Source of the DNA: Oncomelania hupensis
Lineage: Eukaryota > Mollusca > Gastropoda > Littorinimorpha > Pomatiopsidae
Reading direction: 5' to 3'
Assembly (NCBI GenBank): GCA_036898135.1
Contig: CM072523.1
Coordinates: 36,983,281-37,047,280, forward strand
Length of the DNA stretch: 64,000 nt
Shown piece after piece: positions 11,258 to 22,700 of the stretch. Each line of letters begins with the position of its first letter. Position 1 is the stretch's first letter. The notes below the pieces were generated by a model, which had not been told where the DNA came from, did not search any database, and saw only the letters and a program-made list of their open reading frames with translations. The position numbers and the translations under genes are program-made.

Positions 11258-11799
11258 TTCACCGAATTAACTAGAATTACATATATTAAAAAATGAAACA
11301 TAATTTGAGAGAATAAACAAAAGTAATGTCAATAAAATTAAATGTATAGAATGAAAGCAATGTATACAGTAAAATAAAGACAAGCAACTAAATTCAAGAG
11401 TATGAACGTTTTTTTTTTTTTTGGAATAAAATATAATTAAGGGTAAGAAATGCAATAAAATAAAAATAATTAACTAGAATAATACTTGGAAGAAATGAAA
11501 TTATTAAGATTTACAATAATTGCAATTGAAATAAAATATATAAAAATAAATGGATTTGTGATTTGTTTGCTATTTTATTTTTCAAGGTTATTTAAATCAG
11601 TAAATAATGCATTCACTGAATTAATTAGAATTACATATATTGAAAAATTAAACATAACTTGAGAGAATAAACAAAAGTAATGTCAATAAAATTAAATTTA
11701 TAGAATGAAAGCAATATATTTCATTCTATATATTTTATTGACATTTTGTTTATTCTCTCAAACTATGTTTGAATGTAATTCTAATTAATTCAGTGAATA
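11258..11799. repeat. AT-rich repeat in three copies, two forming a hairpin
   Basis: A ~105-bp AT-rich unit occurs at 11258-11362 (forward), at 11611-11717 (forward) and, inverted, at about 11719-11798. The last two face each other with a loop of only a few bases. Their outermost 22 bp (11611-11632 and 11777-11798) are perfect complements. The shared core reads GAGAGAATAAACAAAAGTAA. This is a cruciform-capable foldback structure with no coding capacity. Confidence 0.8.
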
Positions 11800-11931
11800 T
11801 ATTTTTACCGAATTAATTACTATCTTTGATCCGGTGTTAAATGCATGAATGTATTTCAACACTTTTATTGTTTCATTTAATTTATGCAGTACTTTGCAAA
11901 TTCTCGCACAAACACAGAGAGAAAGAGAGAA

Positions 11932-11966
<35 letters not shown>

Positions 11967-13134
11967 AAGAAAGACAGATGAAAGAATACTATGACGAAAA
12001 GATTGTCAGTGGACAGAATGACACAAAAGAAGGGAACAATATAAAATGTGTAAAACCTCCATTCTGTTGACAAGCAATTTTAGTTTGTCAGCAAACATTC
12101 AAAATACACACAGAAATATGACCGTGATAATACTGATACTTACATTGGAAACAATAACTAATAACATTAATAATATCATGACATTTTCCACACAAATCAC
12201 AACTAAATGACTTCAGACACTATTAACATGTTTATTTGCAAGTGTATAAAAATCAAGTGTACATTACTTAGCATACTATTGACATGTTCATACATATTAA
12301 AATCAAACCTAATTACTTACTTCTGACATTATATACATGTATGTCGTACATGTTTATACATACCAACATCACATATAAATTACTCCACTATTTACATGTT
12401 TAAATCCACATTATTATAACATCTAAACTACCTCTTACCCTGCTTATATATTTACATTGCCTCTCAGCATCCTAAACACCAATCAAATTAACAGTCTATA
12501 CATTACTTCAAACGCTATTTATATAATTATACATAAATAAACATCACATACAAATGTATCAGACACTGAACTATTTTACATGTGAATACATTGTCTCTCA
12601 GCATTTAAAAAAAAATAAGTGATAAAATTAACATCACTTGTTTGGAACTTTGTCCTTTTATTATATATCTTTAAAAAAAAGGGGGGGAGGTGGGGGAGGG
12701 GGGGAAGTCCTACTGCACCCTTTTCCAGAACAAAAATGCGACCTATACTTACTTTCTTCACTATAGTTTCTACCGTCATCTTCGCCGTATGCGCTGCAAT
12801 ACATGTAAGATAACTCTTTCTCAGCACGAGTTGCACGAGTTATCGCACTTCCCGGATGTCCAAGTAATTATCCCTGAGTGAACCCTCTTGGTATATAAAC
12901 TCTTTGGTGTCAGGGACCGGTCATTGTTGTCAGGGTGGCGACGTGGTGATCGTCCTTAACGCTCATGCAATAGGACGTTAAGCATCGTTTTCCGTTCCGA
13001 CCTACATGTAGTGCACAGATCGTTCCGGCGATGGTCACAAGCAAGATTTGTTAGTGTAAACTTGATGCAGCGACACTTTGCAGTCATGGTGTTTCACAAC
13101 CTCTCCTCTTTGCTTACTCTGCTCCCCCTTCTCA
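11800..13134. other. AT-rich non-coding stretch
   Basis: Contains a degenerate GA/GACA run at 11917-11977 and a G-rich stretch near 12676-12706. No recognisable gene. Short frames here lack domains. Confidence 0.4.
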
Positions 13135-13177
13135 ACACACACACACACACACACCCACACACACCCACACACACACA

Positions 13178-13216
<39 letters not shown>
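13135..13216. repeat. (CA)n microsatellite
   Basis: About 40 CA units with four CCCA interruptions. Confidence 0.95.
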
Positions 13217-13218
<2 letters not shown>

Positions 13219-13813
13219 TGCCTACCAACAGCAACCCGAGCGATCTTTCAGACAACAGAAGAATGCATGATCCAAGCGGGTATTAAATTGTGGGAACATA
13301 CCAGCCGACTCGCCCAGCCAGAAAAAATCAAACGACACAGCTTGAAGTGTCGCGCAACCAATATAGTGCTTTCTAGCTTCATGCAAATCAGCTAAAACCA
13401 AATTGCCACGAAATGGATTTTAAAGCCCGCGAGGCTTGTGTCGGAACCGCTTGATTTGAAATGAGAAAATATTAGTTTTTCGAAATCCCACCCTGCCTAT
13501 TTGCACCTTCTTTAAAAGTTCACACATCATGCAGAAGCGACCATTCTGCCGTGATTTGACAAAACCGAGTAAGTCCACCTAAGGTCGAAAATGAGTTTTT
13601 TGCGCCATCAAACTTGCAAGAGATTGACGCATCTTACCTGTAAAAATCAAATCCGAACTATGTTTAGATTTGGAGATATCATAGAGTAAGTCCTTGTTAA
13701 AAAAATTTTAAGTGGGGGAATAAACTGATAAAACCAAGCAAGTCCCCTGCGATTTTGTTTCGGCGATCCTCTGGCTGATGCTCGAGTTGGCAAGATGCCG
13801 TCATCTTCTACAA
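13217..13813. other. Non-coding; carries dispersed TGACAAAACCRAG motif
   Basis: TGACAAAACCGAGTAAGTCC lies at about 13557-13576 and TGATAAAACCAAGCAAGTCC at about 13727-13746. The same motif builds the hairpin tandem array at 30934-31147 and recurs at 31313-31331. The rest is unassigned. Confidence 0.5.
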
Positions 13814-16800
13814 TCCTATCCTATCCTGTCCCATAACCCGAAGGTCGTAGGGGCACCACAGATGATCGCTTAACCAGCATACTCCATCTTTCTCTGTCCT
13901 CAGCAGCCCTCATGGCTTCGCTCAGTGTCAAACCAGTCCATTCTCTAATGTTGTCCTCCCACCTCTTTTTCGGTCTCCCCCTTCTTCTACCTCCTTGCAC
14001 TGTGCCTTGCAGAATGGTCTTTGCAAGGCCTGATGATCTGGTGACGTGGCCATACCATCGGAGTTTCCGTTTCTTCACCACTGTGAGCAGGTCATCGTGT
14101 TGTCCAATGGCTTGTGTGATGGTCTGTCGGACTTCAACGTTGGTGATGCGTTGGGTATAGGAAATGCACAGAAGTCTTCTGTAGCACCTCATCTCCATGC
14201 TTTGTATTCTTCGTTGGAGATCTGCTGTGAGGGTCCATGCTTCGCAAGCATATAGGAAGATGGAGATGACCAGAGAGCGCAGCAGTCTTACTTTGGAATG
14301 TAGACTGATGGTTCTGTCTTTCCAAATGGGCTTCAACCTTGTCAGGGCAGCAGTTGTTTGTGCGATCCTGGAGAGGACTTCCTGTCGAGACCCATTGTCT
14401 GACACAATGGCTCCTAAATATTTGAAGCTGTGCACTGTGTTGAGGGATTGGCCTTGTACTTTGATGTCCGTGTTGATGCCATTGGTGTTGTTGGTCATCA
14501 TTTTGGTCTTCTCTGCACTTATTTCCATTCCATAAGCTCTGGAGGTGGTGTCAAGCCTCTGTACAAGCTGTTCAAGTTCTTGTTCCTCTCCAGCCAATCC
14601 ATCAATATCATCCGCAAAACGAAGATTGGAGATTGCTCTGCCCCCTATGCTGACTGTGCCTTCGTGATCTGCAAGAGCATCTGACATGATGCGCTCTAGG
14701 AAGATGTTGAAGAGTGTTGGAGAGAGTAGGCATCCTTGACGCACACCGATTGTTGTTCTGAACCAGTTCCCGATGACGCTGTTATGGAGGACTGCACTGG
14801 TAGCCTTGTCATACAGACATTTGATGACTTCTATAATTTTAGGGCTGATGTTATACACTTTCATGGTTGCCCATAGAGCTGCATGCCAGACTCGGTCAAA
14901 TGCCTTCTTGAAGTCTATGAACACATGATATAGATGTTGTTGGTGCTGTAGGTATTTCTTACAGATTATTCTGAGGTTGAAAATCTGTTCAGTGGTACTT
15001 CGCCCTGCCATGAATCCTGCTTGTTCTTCAGCTATGATTTGTTCAGCTTGTGGTTTCAACCTGTTGAGTATTATTTTCAGGAGGACCTTGCTGGGATGGC
15101 TGATGAGGCTGATGGTGCGGTAATTTTCACACTCCTGAAGGTTACCTTTTTTGGGAAGAGTGATGACAAGCGACTGGGTCCATGGTGTAGGCCATTCCCC
15201 ACTCTGCCAGATCTTGTTACAGATAATGGTGAGAGCATCAGTCATCGCTTCTCCTCCTGCTTGTAGCAGTTCCGCTGGTATGTTGTCCACTCCCGCTGAC
15301 TTCCCTTTCTTCAGCGATTGCACTGCTGCCTCAACTTCTTCCCGGAGAATTGGGAGGATTTCTTCTTCTTCTCTGCTCTCGGAACATGCTAGAACTGATG
15401 GGTATTCATTTGGTGTATGGTTGTAAAGGTCAAAGCAGTACTCTGTCCATCTGTCCAAGACTTCTTGTTCTTCTGTAAGGCAAATGCCAGACTTGCTTTG
15501 GATAGTGGAGACTTTGGGCTGTTTAACACTTGTCAGCCGCTTCACAGTCTGGTAGGCCTTCTTGCTGTTGTTCTTGTTCAGATTGTTCTCTATTTCCTGG
15601 CATTGATCTTCTATCCAGTTCTCCTTTGCTGTGCGCATGCCTTTTCGGATGTCATTGTTGATTTTTCGGTAGACATTAGCTCCCTGTGAGGTGTTCTTTT
15701 TCTTTTTTAACTCTCTTCGTTTATCACACAGATCCAAAAGTTCAGGTGTGATCCACGGCTTCTTCTTTGGTCGGTGCTTGCCAAGGATCTCAGTGGCGGC
15801 ATCTGTTACAGCTGAGTTGAAGGTATTGGTCATGGTGTTGACATCTACTTCGCCTGCCCCCAAAATAAGCAGTGGTGCAAATTTCCCTCCAATTGTGGCC
15901 TGAAATATTTTTGCCACCTCCGGGTCTTGCAGTTTGTCCAGGTCGAACTTCAGCCTAGTGCACTTTGCTGTATTTACTCTCTTCAAATGGAGCCGGAAAG
16001 ACATCATCACGAGATCGTGGTCACTTCCAATGTCTGCTCCTGGAAAAGTGCGTGTCCTGCCAATGTTGATGCTTGATCTGAAGCGTTTCTTGACCATGAT
16101 GTAGTCGATCTGGTTGTGATGTTCCCCGCCGGGACTGTGCCATGTCCATCGTCTGGATTTTTTGTGGAGACCAAGCGTGTTTGCCAGTACCAGATTGTTG
16201 TATCTGGCAAACTCCAATAGCCTCAGACCCCTGTCATTTGTCTCGTTGTTGCAGTGGGGTCCGCATGTGTCTCCCCAGTTGTGGTGCGCATCTTGGCCAA
16301 CCTTGGCATTCCAGTCGCCTTGCACTATGACTATGTCCTTCTTCGGCACTTGGTCAAGGACCGCCTGTATATTTTCATAAAAATCCTCCACTTCGCTGTC
16401 TTCATAGTCTGATGTTGGGGCATAGGCCTGGATGATGGTAATGTTGAAAGGGGTTGCTCTCAGACGGATGGTAATGAGTCTACTGGAGACTGGGCGGCAA
16501 CCCAGGACAGTGGCTAGAATGTTCTTGTGGACCAAGAATCCAACGCCGTGTTCGTGCCTGTCATCTCTACCGCTGAAATAGAGCTTGTGGCCTTTGTCAG
16601 TCGTTGTTTCACCTAGGCCTTTCCAGCGCAGTTCGCTGATACCTAGAACGTTCCATCGATAGTGGTCCAGCTCGTGGGCCAGTTCTTCTAATTTTCCTTC
16701 CGCAGTTAGGGTCCTGACATTCCAGGTTCCTATGACGATGTTGTTTCTCGTGCGGATCTTGCTAATTTGTCCATCAGCATACTTTTCACCTCCGTCCTGG

Positions 16801-17128
16801 TGGCCAACGGAAGGCGCAGTCCTTGTGTAGCCGGGCGACGACCGATCCGGCATGGAATTAGTGGATAGCCTCATCATGTGTTGTGTCTTGGGCAAAAAAG
16901 ACCTGGCAGGGCCCAATCCTCTCCAGGCTGTTGGCCACAGCCGAAATCCACGAATACAGTGTGGCTCGCCTTGGCCTGAGCACGTGGTCGTTGAACCTGT
17001 AGTAACGTGAGGTTCCTCCGCCCTGGCCGGTGACTTCTGTGTAGAAGACTTTCGCCCAGTGATGCCGTGCTAACATCACCCCTGTTAGTCGCCTCTTACG
17101 ACACGCCGGGAAACGTTGGGTCTATTCT
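13814..17128 (-). mobile_element. Near full-length APE-type LINE, copy A
   Basis: Read on the minus strand, the element starts near 17128, the limit of similarity with copy B. It carries a ~210-nt 5' region, one long ORF and a very short 3' end in a (TAGGA)n-type tail (13814-13828), with no poly(A). Seven other pieces of this family lie in the window: 1757, 2247, 7271, 17424, 27596 (the last two halves of one copy), 49688 and 59706. The AP-endonuclease N-terminus, microsatellite-like tail and single ORF suit the RTE/CR1/L2 side of LINE diversity; I did not assign a clade. No clear target duplication was found around copy A. Confidence 0.9.
13821..16916 (-). CDS. LINE endonuclease/reverse transcriptase, intact 1031 aa
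   Basis: This protein would nick genomic target DNA and reverse-transcribe LINE RNA at the nick. Residues ~58-305 form an AP-endonuclease domain: WNVRT (N66), SELRW (E95), GDWNAK (D202/N203) and the terminal GSDHD (D299/H300). Residues ~520-800 form the reverse transcriptase: LPKKGN, FIDFKKAFD (D668), GVRQGCLLSP and the catalytic FADD (767-770). The C-terminus (940-1031) carries KKRKLRWYGHV and a basic GGRRRGRPKKRW segment, conserved in the other copies, perhaps for nucleic-acid binding. No stop or frameshift interrupts the frame, so it could be active. The Met start used is uncertain: a related upstream peptide (16917-17079) lies in another frame here but in the same frame in copy B. Confidence 0.93.
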   Translation of the reverse strand: MGPARSFLPKTQHMMRLSTNSMPDRSSPGYTRTAPSVGHQDGGEKYADGQISKIRTRNNIVIGTWNVRTLTAEGKLEELAHELDHYRWNVLGISELRWKGLGETTTDKGHKLYFSGRDDRHEHGVGFLVHKNILATVLGCRPVSSRLITIRLRATPFNITIIQAYAPTSDYEDSEVEDFYENIQAVLDQVPKKDIVIVQGDWNAKVGQDAHHNWGDTCGPHCNNETNDRGLRLLEFARYNNLVLANTLGLHKKSRRWTWHSPGGEHHNQIDYIMVKKRFRSSINIGRTRTFPGADIGSDHDLVMMSFRLHLKRVNTAKCTRLKFDLDKLQDPEVAKIFQATIGGKFAPLLILGAGEVDVNTMTNTFNSAVTDAATEILGKHRPKKKPWITPELLDLCDKRRELKKKKNTSQGANVYRKINNDIRKGMRTAKENWIEDQCQEIENNLNKNNSKKAYQTVKRLTSVKQPKVSTIQSKSGICLTEEQEVLDRWTEYCFDLYNHTPNEYPSVLACSESREEEEILPILREEVEAAVQSLKKGKSAGVDNIPAELLQAGGEAMTDALTIICNKIWQSGEWPTPWTQSLVITLPKKGNLQECENYRTISLISHPSKVLLKIILNRLKPQAEQIIAEEQAGFMAGRSTTEQIFNLRIICKKYLQHQQHLYHVFIDFKKAFDRVWHAALWATMKVYNISPKIIEVIKCLYDKATSAVLHNSVIGNWFRTTIGVRQGCLLSPTLFNIFLERIMSDALADHEGTVSIGGRAISNLRFADDIDGLAGEEQELEQLVQRLDTTSRAYGMEISAEKTKMMTNNTNGINTDIKVQGQSLNTVHSFKYLGAIVSDNGSRQEVLSRIAQTTAALTRLKPIWKDRTISLHSKVRLLRSLVISIFLYACEAWTLTADLQRRIQSMEMRCYRRLLCISYTQRITNVEVRQTITQAIGQHDDLLTVVKKRKLRWYGHVTRSSGLAKTILQGTVQGGRRRGRPKKRWEDNIREWTGLTLSEAMRAAEDRERWSMLVKRSSVVPLRPSGYGTG

Positions 17129-17423
17129 ATTTGCCCGAACCCACAGAGCTAATAATCTACAATAACCTGACAAATAAAAGTAAGTCCTCCCGACCAATGA
17201 GAAAGCGCCTTAAGATGAAGTGGACCAGTGAGAATCCATGTTATTGCTGCTGTGCAATATTATTTTCCTGTGAAAAAGATGACGAAATTTCAGTCAGCAA
17301 ATGACGAGTTCGGCTTTTTGAAAAAGAGTTTCCTTCATGTACTTTCCTGCCCACCATGAAGGATCCTGTAGATCTTCCGCCTACGCGGCAACTTCAACGA
17401 GGTGTGGAAACAAACAAACAAAC
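17129..17423. other. Spacer between LINE copies A and B
   Basis: Unique-looking sequence with a short (AAAC)n run just before the LINE B tail. No gene seen. Confidence 0.4.
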
Positions 17424-18030
17424 TATCCTATCCTATCCTATCCTATCCTTCCCGTAACCCTGAGGTCGTAGGGGCACCACAGATGATCGTTTAACCAGCA
17501 TACTCCATCTCTCTCTGTCCTCAGCAGCCCTGATGGCTTCGCTCAGTGTCAAACCAGTCCATTCTCGGATGTTGTCCTCCCACCTCCTTTTCGGTCTCCC
17601 TCTTCTTCTACCTCCTTGCACTGTGCCTTGCAGAATAGTCTTTGCAAGGCCTGATGATCTGGTGACGTGGCCATACCATCGGAGTTTCCGTTTCTTCACC
17701 ACTGTGAGCAGGACATCGTGTTGTCCAATGACTTGTGTGATGGTCTGTCGGACTTCGTCGTTGGTGATATGTTGGGTATAGGAAATGCCCAGAGCTCTTC
17801 TGTAGCACCTCATCTCCATGCTTTGTATTCTTCGTTGTAGATCTGCTGTGAGGGCCCATGCTTCGCAAGCATATAGGAAGATGGAGATGACAAGGGAGCG
17901 CAGCAGTGTTACTTTGGAATGTAGAATGATGGTCCTGTCTTTCCAAATGGCTTCAACCTTGTCAGGGCAGCAGTTGTTGGTGCGATCCTGTAGAGGACTT
18001 CCTGTCGGGACCCATTGTCTGATACAATGG
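17424..18030 (-). mobile_element. LINE copy B, 3' portion
   Basis: The 3' ~600 nt of a second LINE copy: the tail complement at 17424-17450, then a frame (17433-17819) with the same C-terminal motifs. It is cut at 18030 by the LTR of the gypsy element. The rest of the copy resumes at 27596, so the two parts were one LINE before the insertion. Confidence 0.95.
18026..18030. repeat. Target site duplication AATGG (left)
   Basis: AATGG directly precedes the TG of the left LTR and is repeated at 27596-27600 directly after the CA of the right LTR. The uninterrupted LINE (near 14408) has it once. Confidence 0.95.
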
Positions 18031-19708
18031 TGTAACGCACGGGTTTTCTTAAATTATACTTATATATGTGGAATTATTAAACAGCTAAAGAAATGTAATA
18101 ACTATTGTGTTTGCGAAGTGAGTGTGTATGTCTGACTTACTCTGTATGGTGCATGCTCTCTCTGTTTACTTTGCTCTCAGACACTCATCAATCACTCACA
18201 AAACAAAACCACTCCTTTATATATGATTTCCACGCTCTCCCTATTCTATTAAATATTAACTAACTTTAAGCACATGAATTATTATCCAGGAGTCAGAACG
18301 TATCACTTCCAATCACTTGACTTACAAAATTATTCACACCAACCGCACTTCACCACAACTCATTCCAAGTCACAATTACACAAATAAATTAATTATAAAC
18401 ATTGTTTAACCTCCTCACCTCCAACTATCACCACTATTACACACTTCGGTTGTCTGTCTTACAACCCCACATCAGTTTAACACATATAATCTCCCCTTCT
18501 CCAACATCACCTCCAACGTCAATATAATTCCAATGTTCGTTTCGCACTGTCACTCAATTATACTTTAGAAATCTCCCCTTCCATGACACAATGCACAATA
18601 CTCTTATCACTCCAGTCCGCATAGTCAATCACATAAGTCCACTCTGTCAATCGTCTTTCACTTGATCAATATTGGCGACACATGTCACCATCACACTTCT
18701 TCAATCCAGAGTACCGACTATCTGTGATACCAGCTTTCAAGACTGTCATCCAAGTTATACACACATGTGTCGATGTGTATATCACACTTTCTCTAAATAT
18801 ATATAGGTACTCACACCACGATGATTTGGCTGAAAATTAACAAGTTGTAGTCGCTGTCTTCCAGTCGACCTCATGCATCAGCATCCATTATCAGCATACA
18901 AGATGTCACCATACCATACGTCGGTATACAGTGCATCAGCAACAGCCATCACTCCATCATCGTCATTAGCATCAACATCAACATCTGGGTTGTCTTCCGT
19001 GACAGCCCCAGCTCAGCGGCTGAACATACAATAACAACAATGTCTGAGACTACTTATTTAAACTAAATATCATTCCTCTCCTCCTCTTTCTTCTGTTACC
19101 TTGTGAATAGTAATTTCTCCTTCTGCTCACCATTTTCCAATATTTCTCCACTTCCGTCACAATATACTATCCATACACCTTCGTTCAAAATTCACAATAA
19201 ACAATAATAATATTTCTCTCTATCAACAACCACCATCGCACATACCTTTTCTCATTGACAAATCTTCAACCAGTACAAACCAGCAAACAGCTCACTAGTT
19301 CGTTCACATCCTTATTTCGTTCAAAATATTACAATTCTTCCTTCAAAACATTACAATGGCACATCAAAAAATTGTTTTACAAATACCTGCTTCATGCAGC
19401 AATACGAGAGAACCACATGCAGTTCGGACGATCAAACCATGCTTCTAATCCGCCATGATAGAAAACCTTGTTGAACAAGTCCACTACAATGTGTCTGCTA
19501 CGTAATACAATTACACCACTGCCCTCCTCAAAACACAGAATAGGAGTGCCTAAACTAACAACATTCCCGCTCAAACACCACGTCATTTCACTGCTAATCA
19601 TTGATTGGATCAATCATACTATTTCATCCAATCATAATAAAGTTTATTTCATACTCCTTCCATACCACTAGGCCTATGCCTCTCTCTACCCAACTGCCGT
19701 TCTCTACA
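18031..19708 (-). repeat. 3' LTR of element 1
   Basis: 1678 bp, same length as the partner at 25918-27595. In element orientation it starts TGTAGAGAACGG and ends CGTTACA. CCAAT-type boxes cluster near 19588-19630. A TATATAAA box lies at 18216-18223, which would put the U3/R border near there. I saw no AATAAA downstream of that box. Confidence 0.95.
18216..18223 (-). promoter_or_regulatory. Putative TATA box in LTR of element 1
   Basis: TATATAAA on the minus strand. The identical copy in the 5' LTR is at 26103-26110, the one placed to drive element transcription. Inferred from sequence only. Confidence 0.45.
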
Positions 19709-19722
19709 TTACCCCCTCCTTC
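19709..19722 (-). other. Polypurine tract of element 1
   Basis: GAAGGAGGGGG followed by TAA on the minus strand, immediately upstream of the 3' LTR. This is the expected primer for plus-strand DNA synthesis. Confidence 0.8.
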
Positions 19723-19777
19723 AAAAAAAAAGATACCGACCGAGGTTTCTTTTTACCTCACTATTACAAAATAGAAC

Positions 19778-22700
19778 TCAGGGTAGGTATTGATCAACAT
19801 CAGAACGTGACAACAAATCAGCAAGAACGTTCTGAGATCCTGGCAGAGGTTCAACGACAAATTTGTATTCTTGCAAAGACAATGCCCATCGCATGATTCT
19901 GCTATTCTTGAAGCGGCATGTCTGCAAATATGTGAGTGGCCTATGATCTGTTTGTAGTGTGAACGGAACTCCCCATAGAAAACGAGCAAACTTTGCAACA
20001 GCCCAAACAATGGCTAAACACTCTCTTTCTATGGTGCTATATCGGACCTCTCTTGGTAGCAGCTTCCTACTAGTGAAAGAAACTGGGTGCAAGACACCAT
20101 TCGATTCCTGCAACAAAACAGCCCCAATCCCAGAAGCGCTAGCATCTGTCCGAAGAACAAACGGATCATTCAGTCGAGGCAACTGCAGAACAGGCGCAGT
20201 CGAAAACAAAAGCTTTATGTCCGACAATGCCCTATCGCAAGCTGATGACCATGTCACAGACCTGGACTTCGAATCTTTTGTGAGGTCTGAAATTGGGGCC
20301 AGAATAGCCGAAAAGTTAGGGATATAACAGCGATAGAAACTCAAAAGGCCCAGTAACGAACGCACTTGCTTCTTAGTGGTTGGCGTTGGGATGGCTAAGA
20401 TCTTTTGAATCTTTTTTTCCTCTGGCCGTAACAAACCCTGCCCCACAACATGGCCAAGAAATTCAAGGCTTTGGAAACCAGCAGAGATTTTGGAAGGCCT
20501 AGCTGTGAGACCGAACTGTCTCAATCTCTCAAAAACACCTTTAACATCCAAAAGATGCTGCTGAAATGTCAGACTGTGTGTGAGAATGTCATCAAAAAAA
20601 TTCATTGCGGAGACTTCATGCAATGCCAACATTCTCATCATTCGTGCAAAGACTGCTGGTGCGGAAACCAAGCCGAATGGCATTCTGATCCATTGGTATA
20701 GCCCTAAATGAGTGGCAAAAGCAGTTATATGGCGATGCAGAGGGTTCACCACAATTTGCCAATAGCCTTTGGCTAGATCAATTCGGGTGAAGTACACGCT
20801 CGCAGCGAGTCTGGTGTACATCTCTGTAACATCAGGGATTGGTTCTGCATCAAAAACTGTAATTTTGTTTAATGCCCTGTAGTCAATGCAAAAGCGGCAT
20901 GACTGATCTTTCTTCTGAACAAGTACAACAGGGGAGGAATATGCTGATTTTGATGTTTCTATGACTCCGAGGTCCAACATTGTACGAATCTCACGGGCCA
21001 CTACCTGTTGAGAAGCAAAAGGTAACTCGTATGCCTTACGACGCACCGGAATATCTGATGTCAAATGAATATCAAGCAAGACATCACCAGAAAAGGAACC
21101 AGGTTTTGCAGTGAGAATATTCGGAAACTCACTCAAAACCGAAAAGATGCTTTCATGATCAGATTTGGACAACAGTGGGTCAAAAGAGACAAAAGTGATA
21201 TTTTCATCTGTCATTGATGATGCCAAAGGTAAGGTTGGTACAGGAACTACATCATCATCATCTTGTACAATGCCTACCGAACCTAAAACGGTATGTTCAA
21301 TCTTAGATAACAAAGTAGTATCAGCATGTTTCTGAGTATAATCCCTATCCTGAAACTGACCTCTGTCACTCTGAGCCGTTTCAAAAAATTGGTGTGGAAT
21401 CAACTCACTCCAACTAACAGCTGAACCTTGACAAACAACAGTAGGTAATTCCTGATCATCATCCTGCACTACAGCGATGTTAGCACGCCGAAAGTATCGT
21501 TTCAACATGTTCGCATGAAAGATTTTGTGTTTACCCTTGACCAAGATTTTGTAATCTGGATGCATGCACTGTTGTACAGTGTAGGGGCCTAACCATTGCA
21601 TCAAAAGTTTGTTGGACTCTGATGGCAGAAGTACCAACACCTCGTCATGGACGGAAAATGTTCTTTGTTTAGCTGAGCGATCAAAGTACACTTTGTTCTT
21701 AGCAGATGACTGTGCTGAATTCTGTTTAGCTAATTCACATGTTTCTGCGAGTATGTTCTTGAGTTCAAAAACGTATGCATACAAATGTCGAGCATCATCA
21801 TCAGTTTGCGCTTGATCATGTACCCAAGAATCTGCAAGTAATGCTATCGGCCCTCTGGGTTGTCGACCGAACACAAGTTCAAAAGGACTAAAACCTGTAC
21901 TTTCAGAGGGTAACTCACGGCATGCAAACAATAGTGCTGGGAGGTATCGATGCCAAGCTCTTGGATGTGTTTGAGTGACCTTTCCGAGCATTGCCTTCAA
22001 AGTTCTATGGAAACGCTCTACAATGCCATTTGCCTGAGGATGAAAAGGAGATGTTCTAATAGCCTTAGTACCGCACAGAACATGGAATTGATGTATCAAG
22101 TCTGAGTTGAATTGAGTACCTTGATCGGACAAAACTTCTTTGGGAAAGCCCAATCTAGCAAAAACGGACAGCAAAGCTTCAGCCACATCAACAGAAGTAA
22201 TGGTTTTCATAGGAACAGCCTCTGGAAAGCGCGTGGCTAAATCAACCATTGTCAGAATGTATCTATGACCCTCATCAGATGGAGGCGACAGTGGGCCAAC
22301 AATGTCTATGTGCACTCTTTCAAAGGGAATTCCAGACTGAGGTACCACGGACAATGGAACTGGAGGTGCCGATCCCTTGGAAACGGATTTCTGACATAAG
22401 TCACAAGTCTTAACGTATCTGGCAACATCAGCCGATACTCCTGGCCAAAAGAATTTTGATAAGACACGTGACAAGGTTCGACGTGTACCGCAATGACCTG
22501 CAAGCAACTGATCATGAGCTGTAACTAGAACAGCAGAGCGAAGCTTGAGTGGGACAACAATTTGTTGCAGAATTTGTGTTGAATTTTCATATGAGCGAAA
22601 CAGAACACCAGAATCCAGATAGAACGAATACGTATTGGCACCAACAGATTTCTTTTCTCCTGATGAAGCTAAGCCAAAACAAGGATGTATAGTAGAATCT

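Noticed and set aside
13912..16380. Plus-strand frames opposite the LINE ORF (also opposite both gag-pol ORFs)
   Set aside because: They are antisense shadows of the retroelement coding strands and lack domains.
19709..19777. env gene downstream of pol in either gypsy element
   Set aside because: Only 69 bp (element 1) and 118 bp (element 2, 35243-35360) separate pol from the 3' LTR, so no envelope gene is present.
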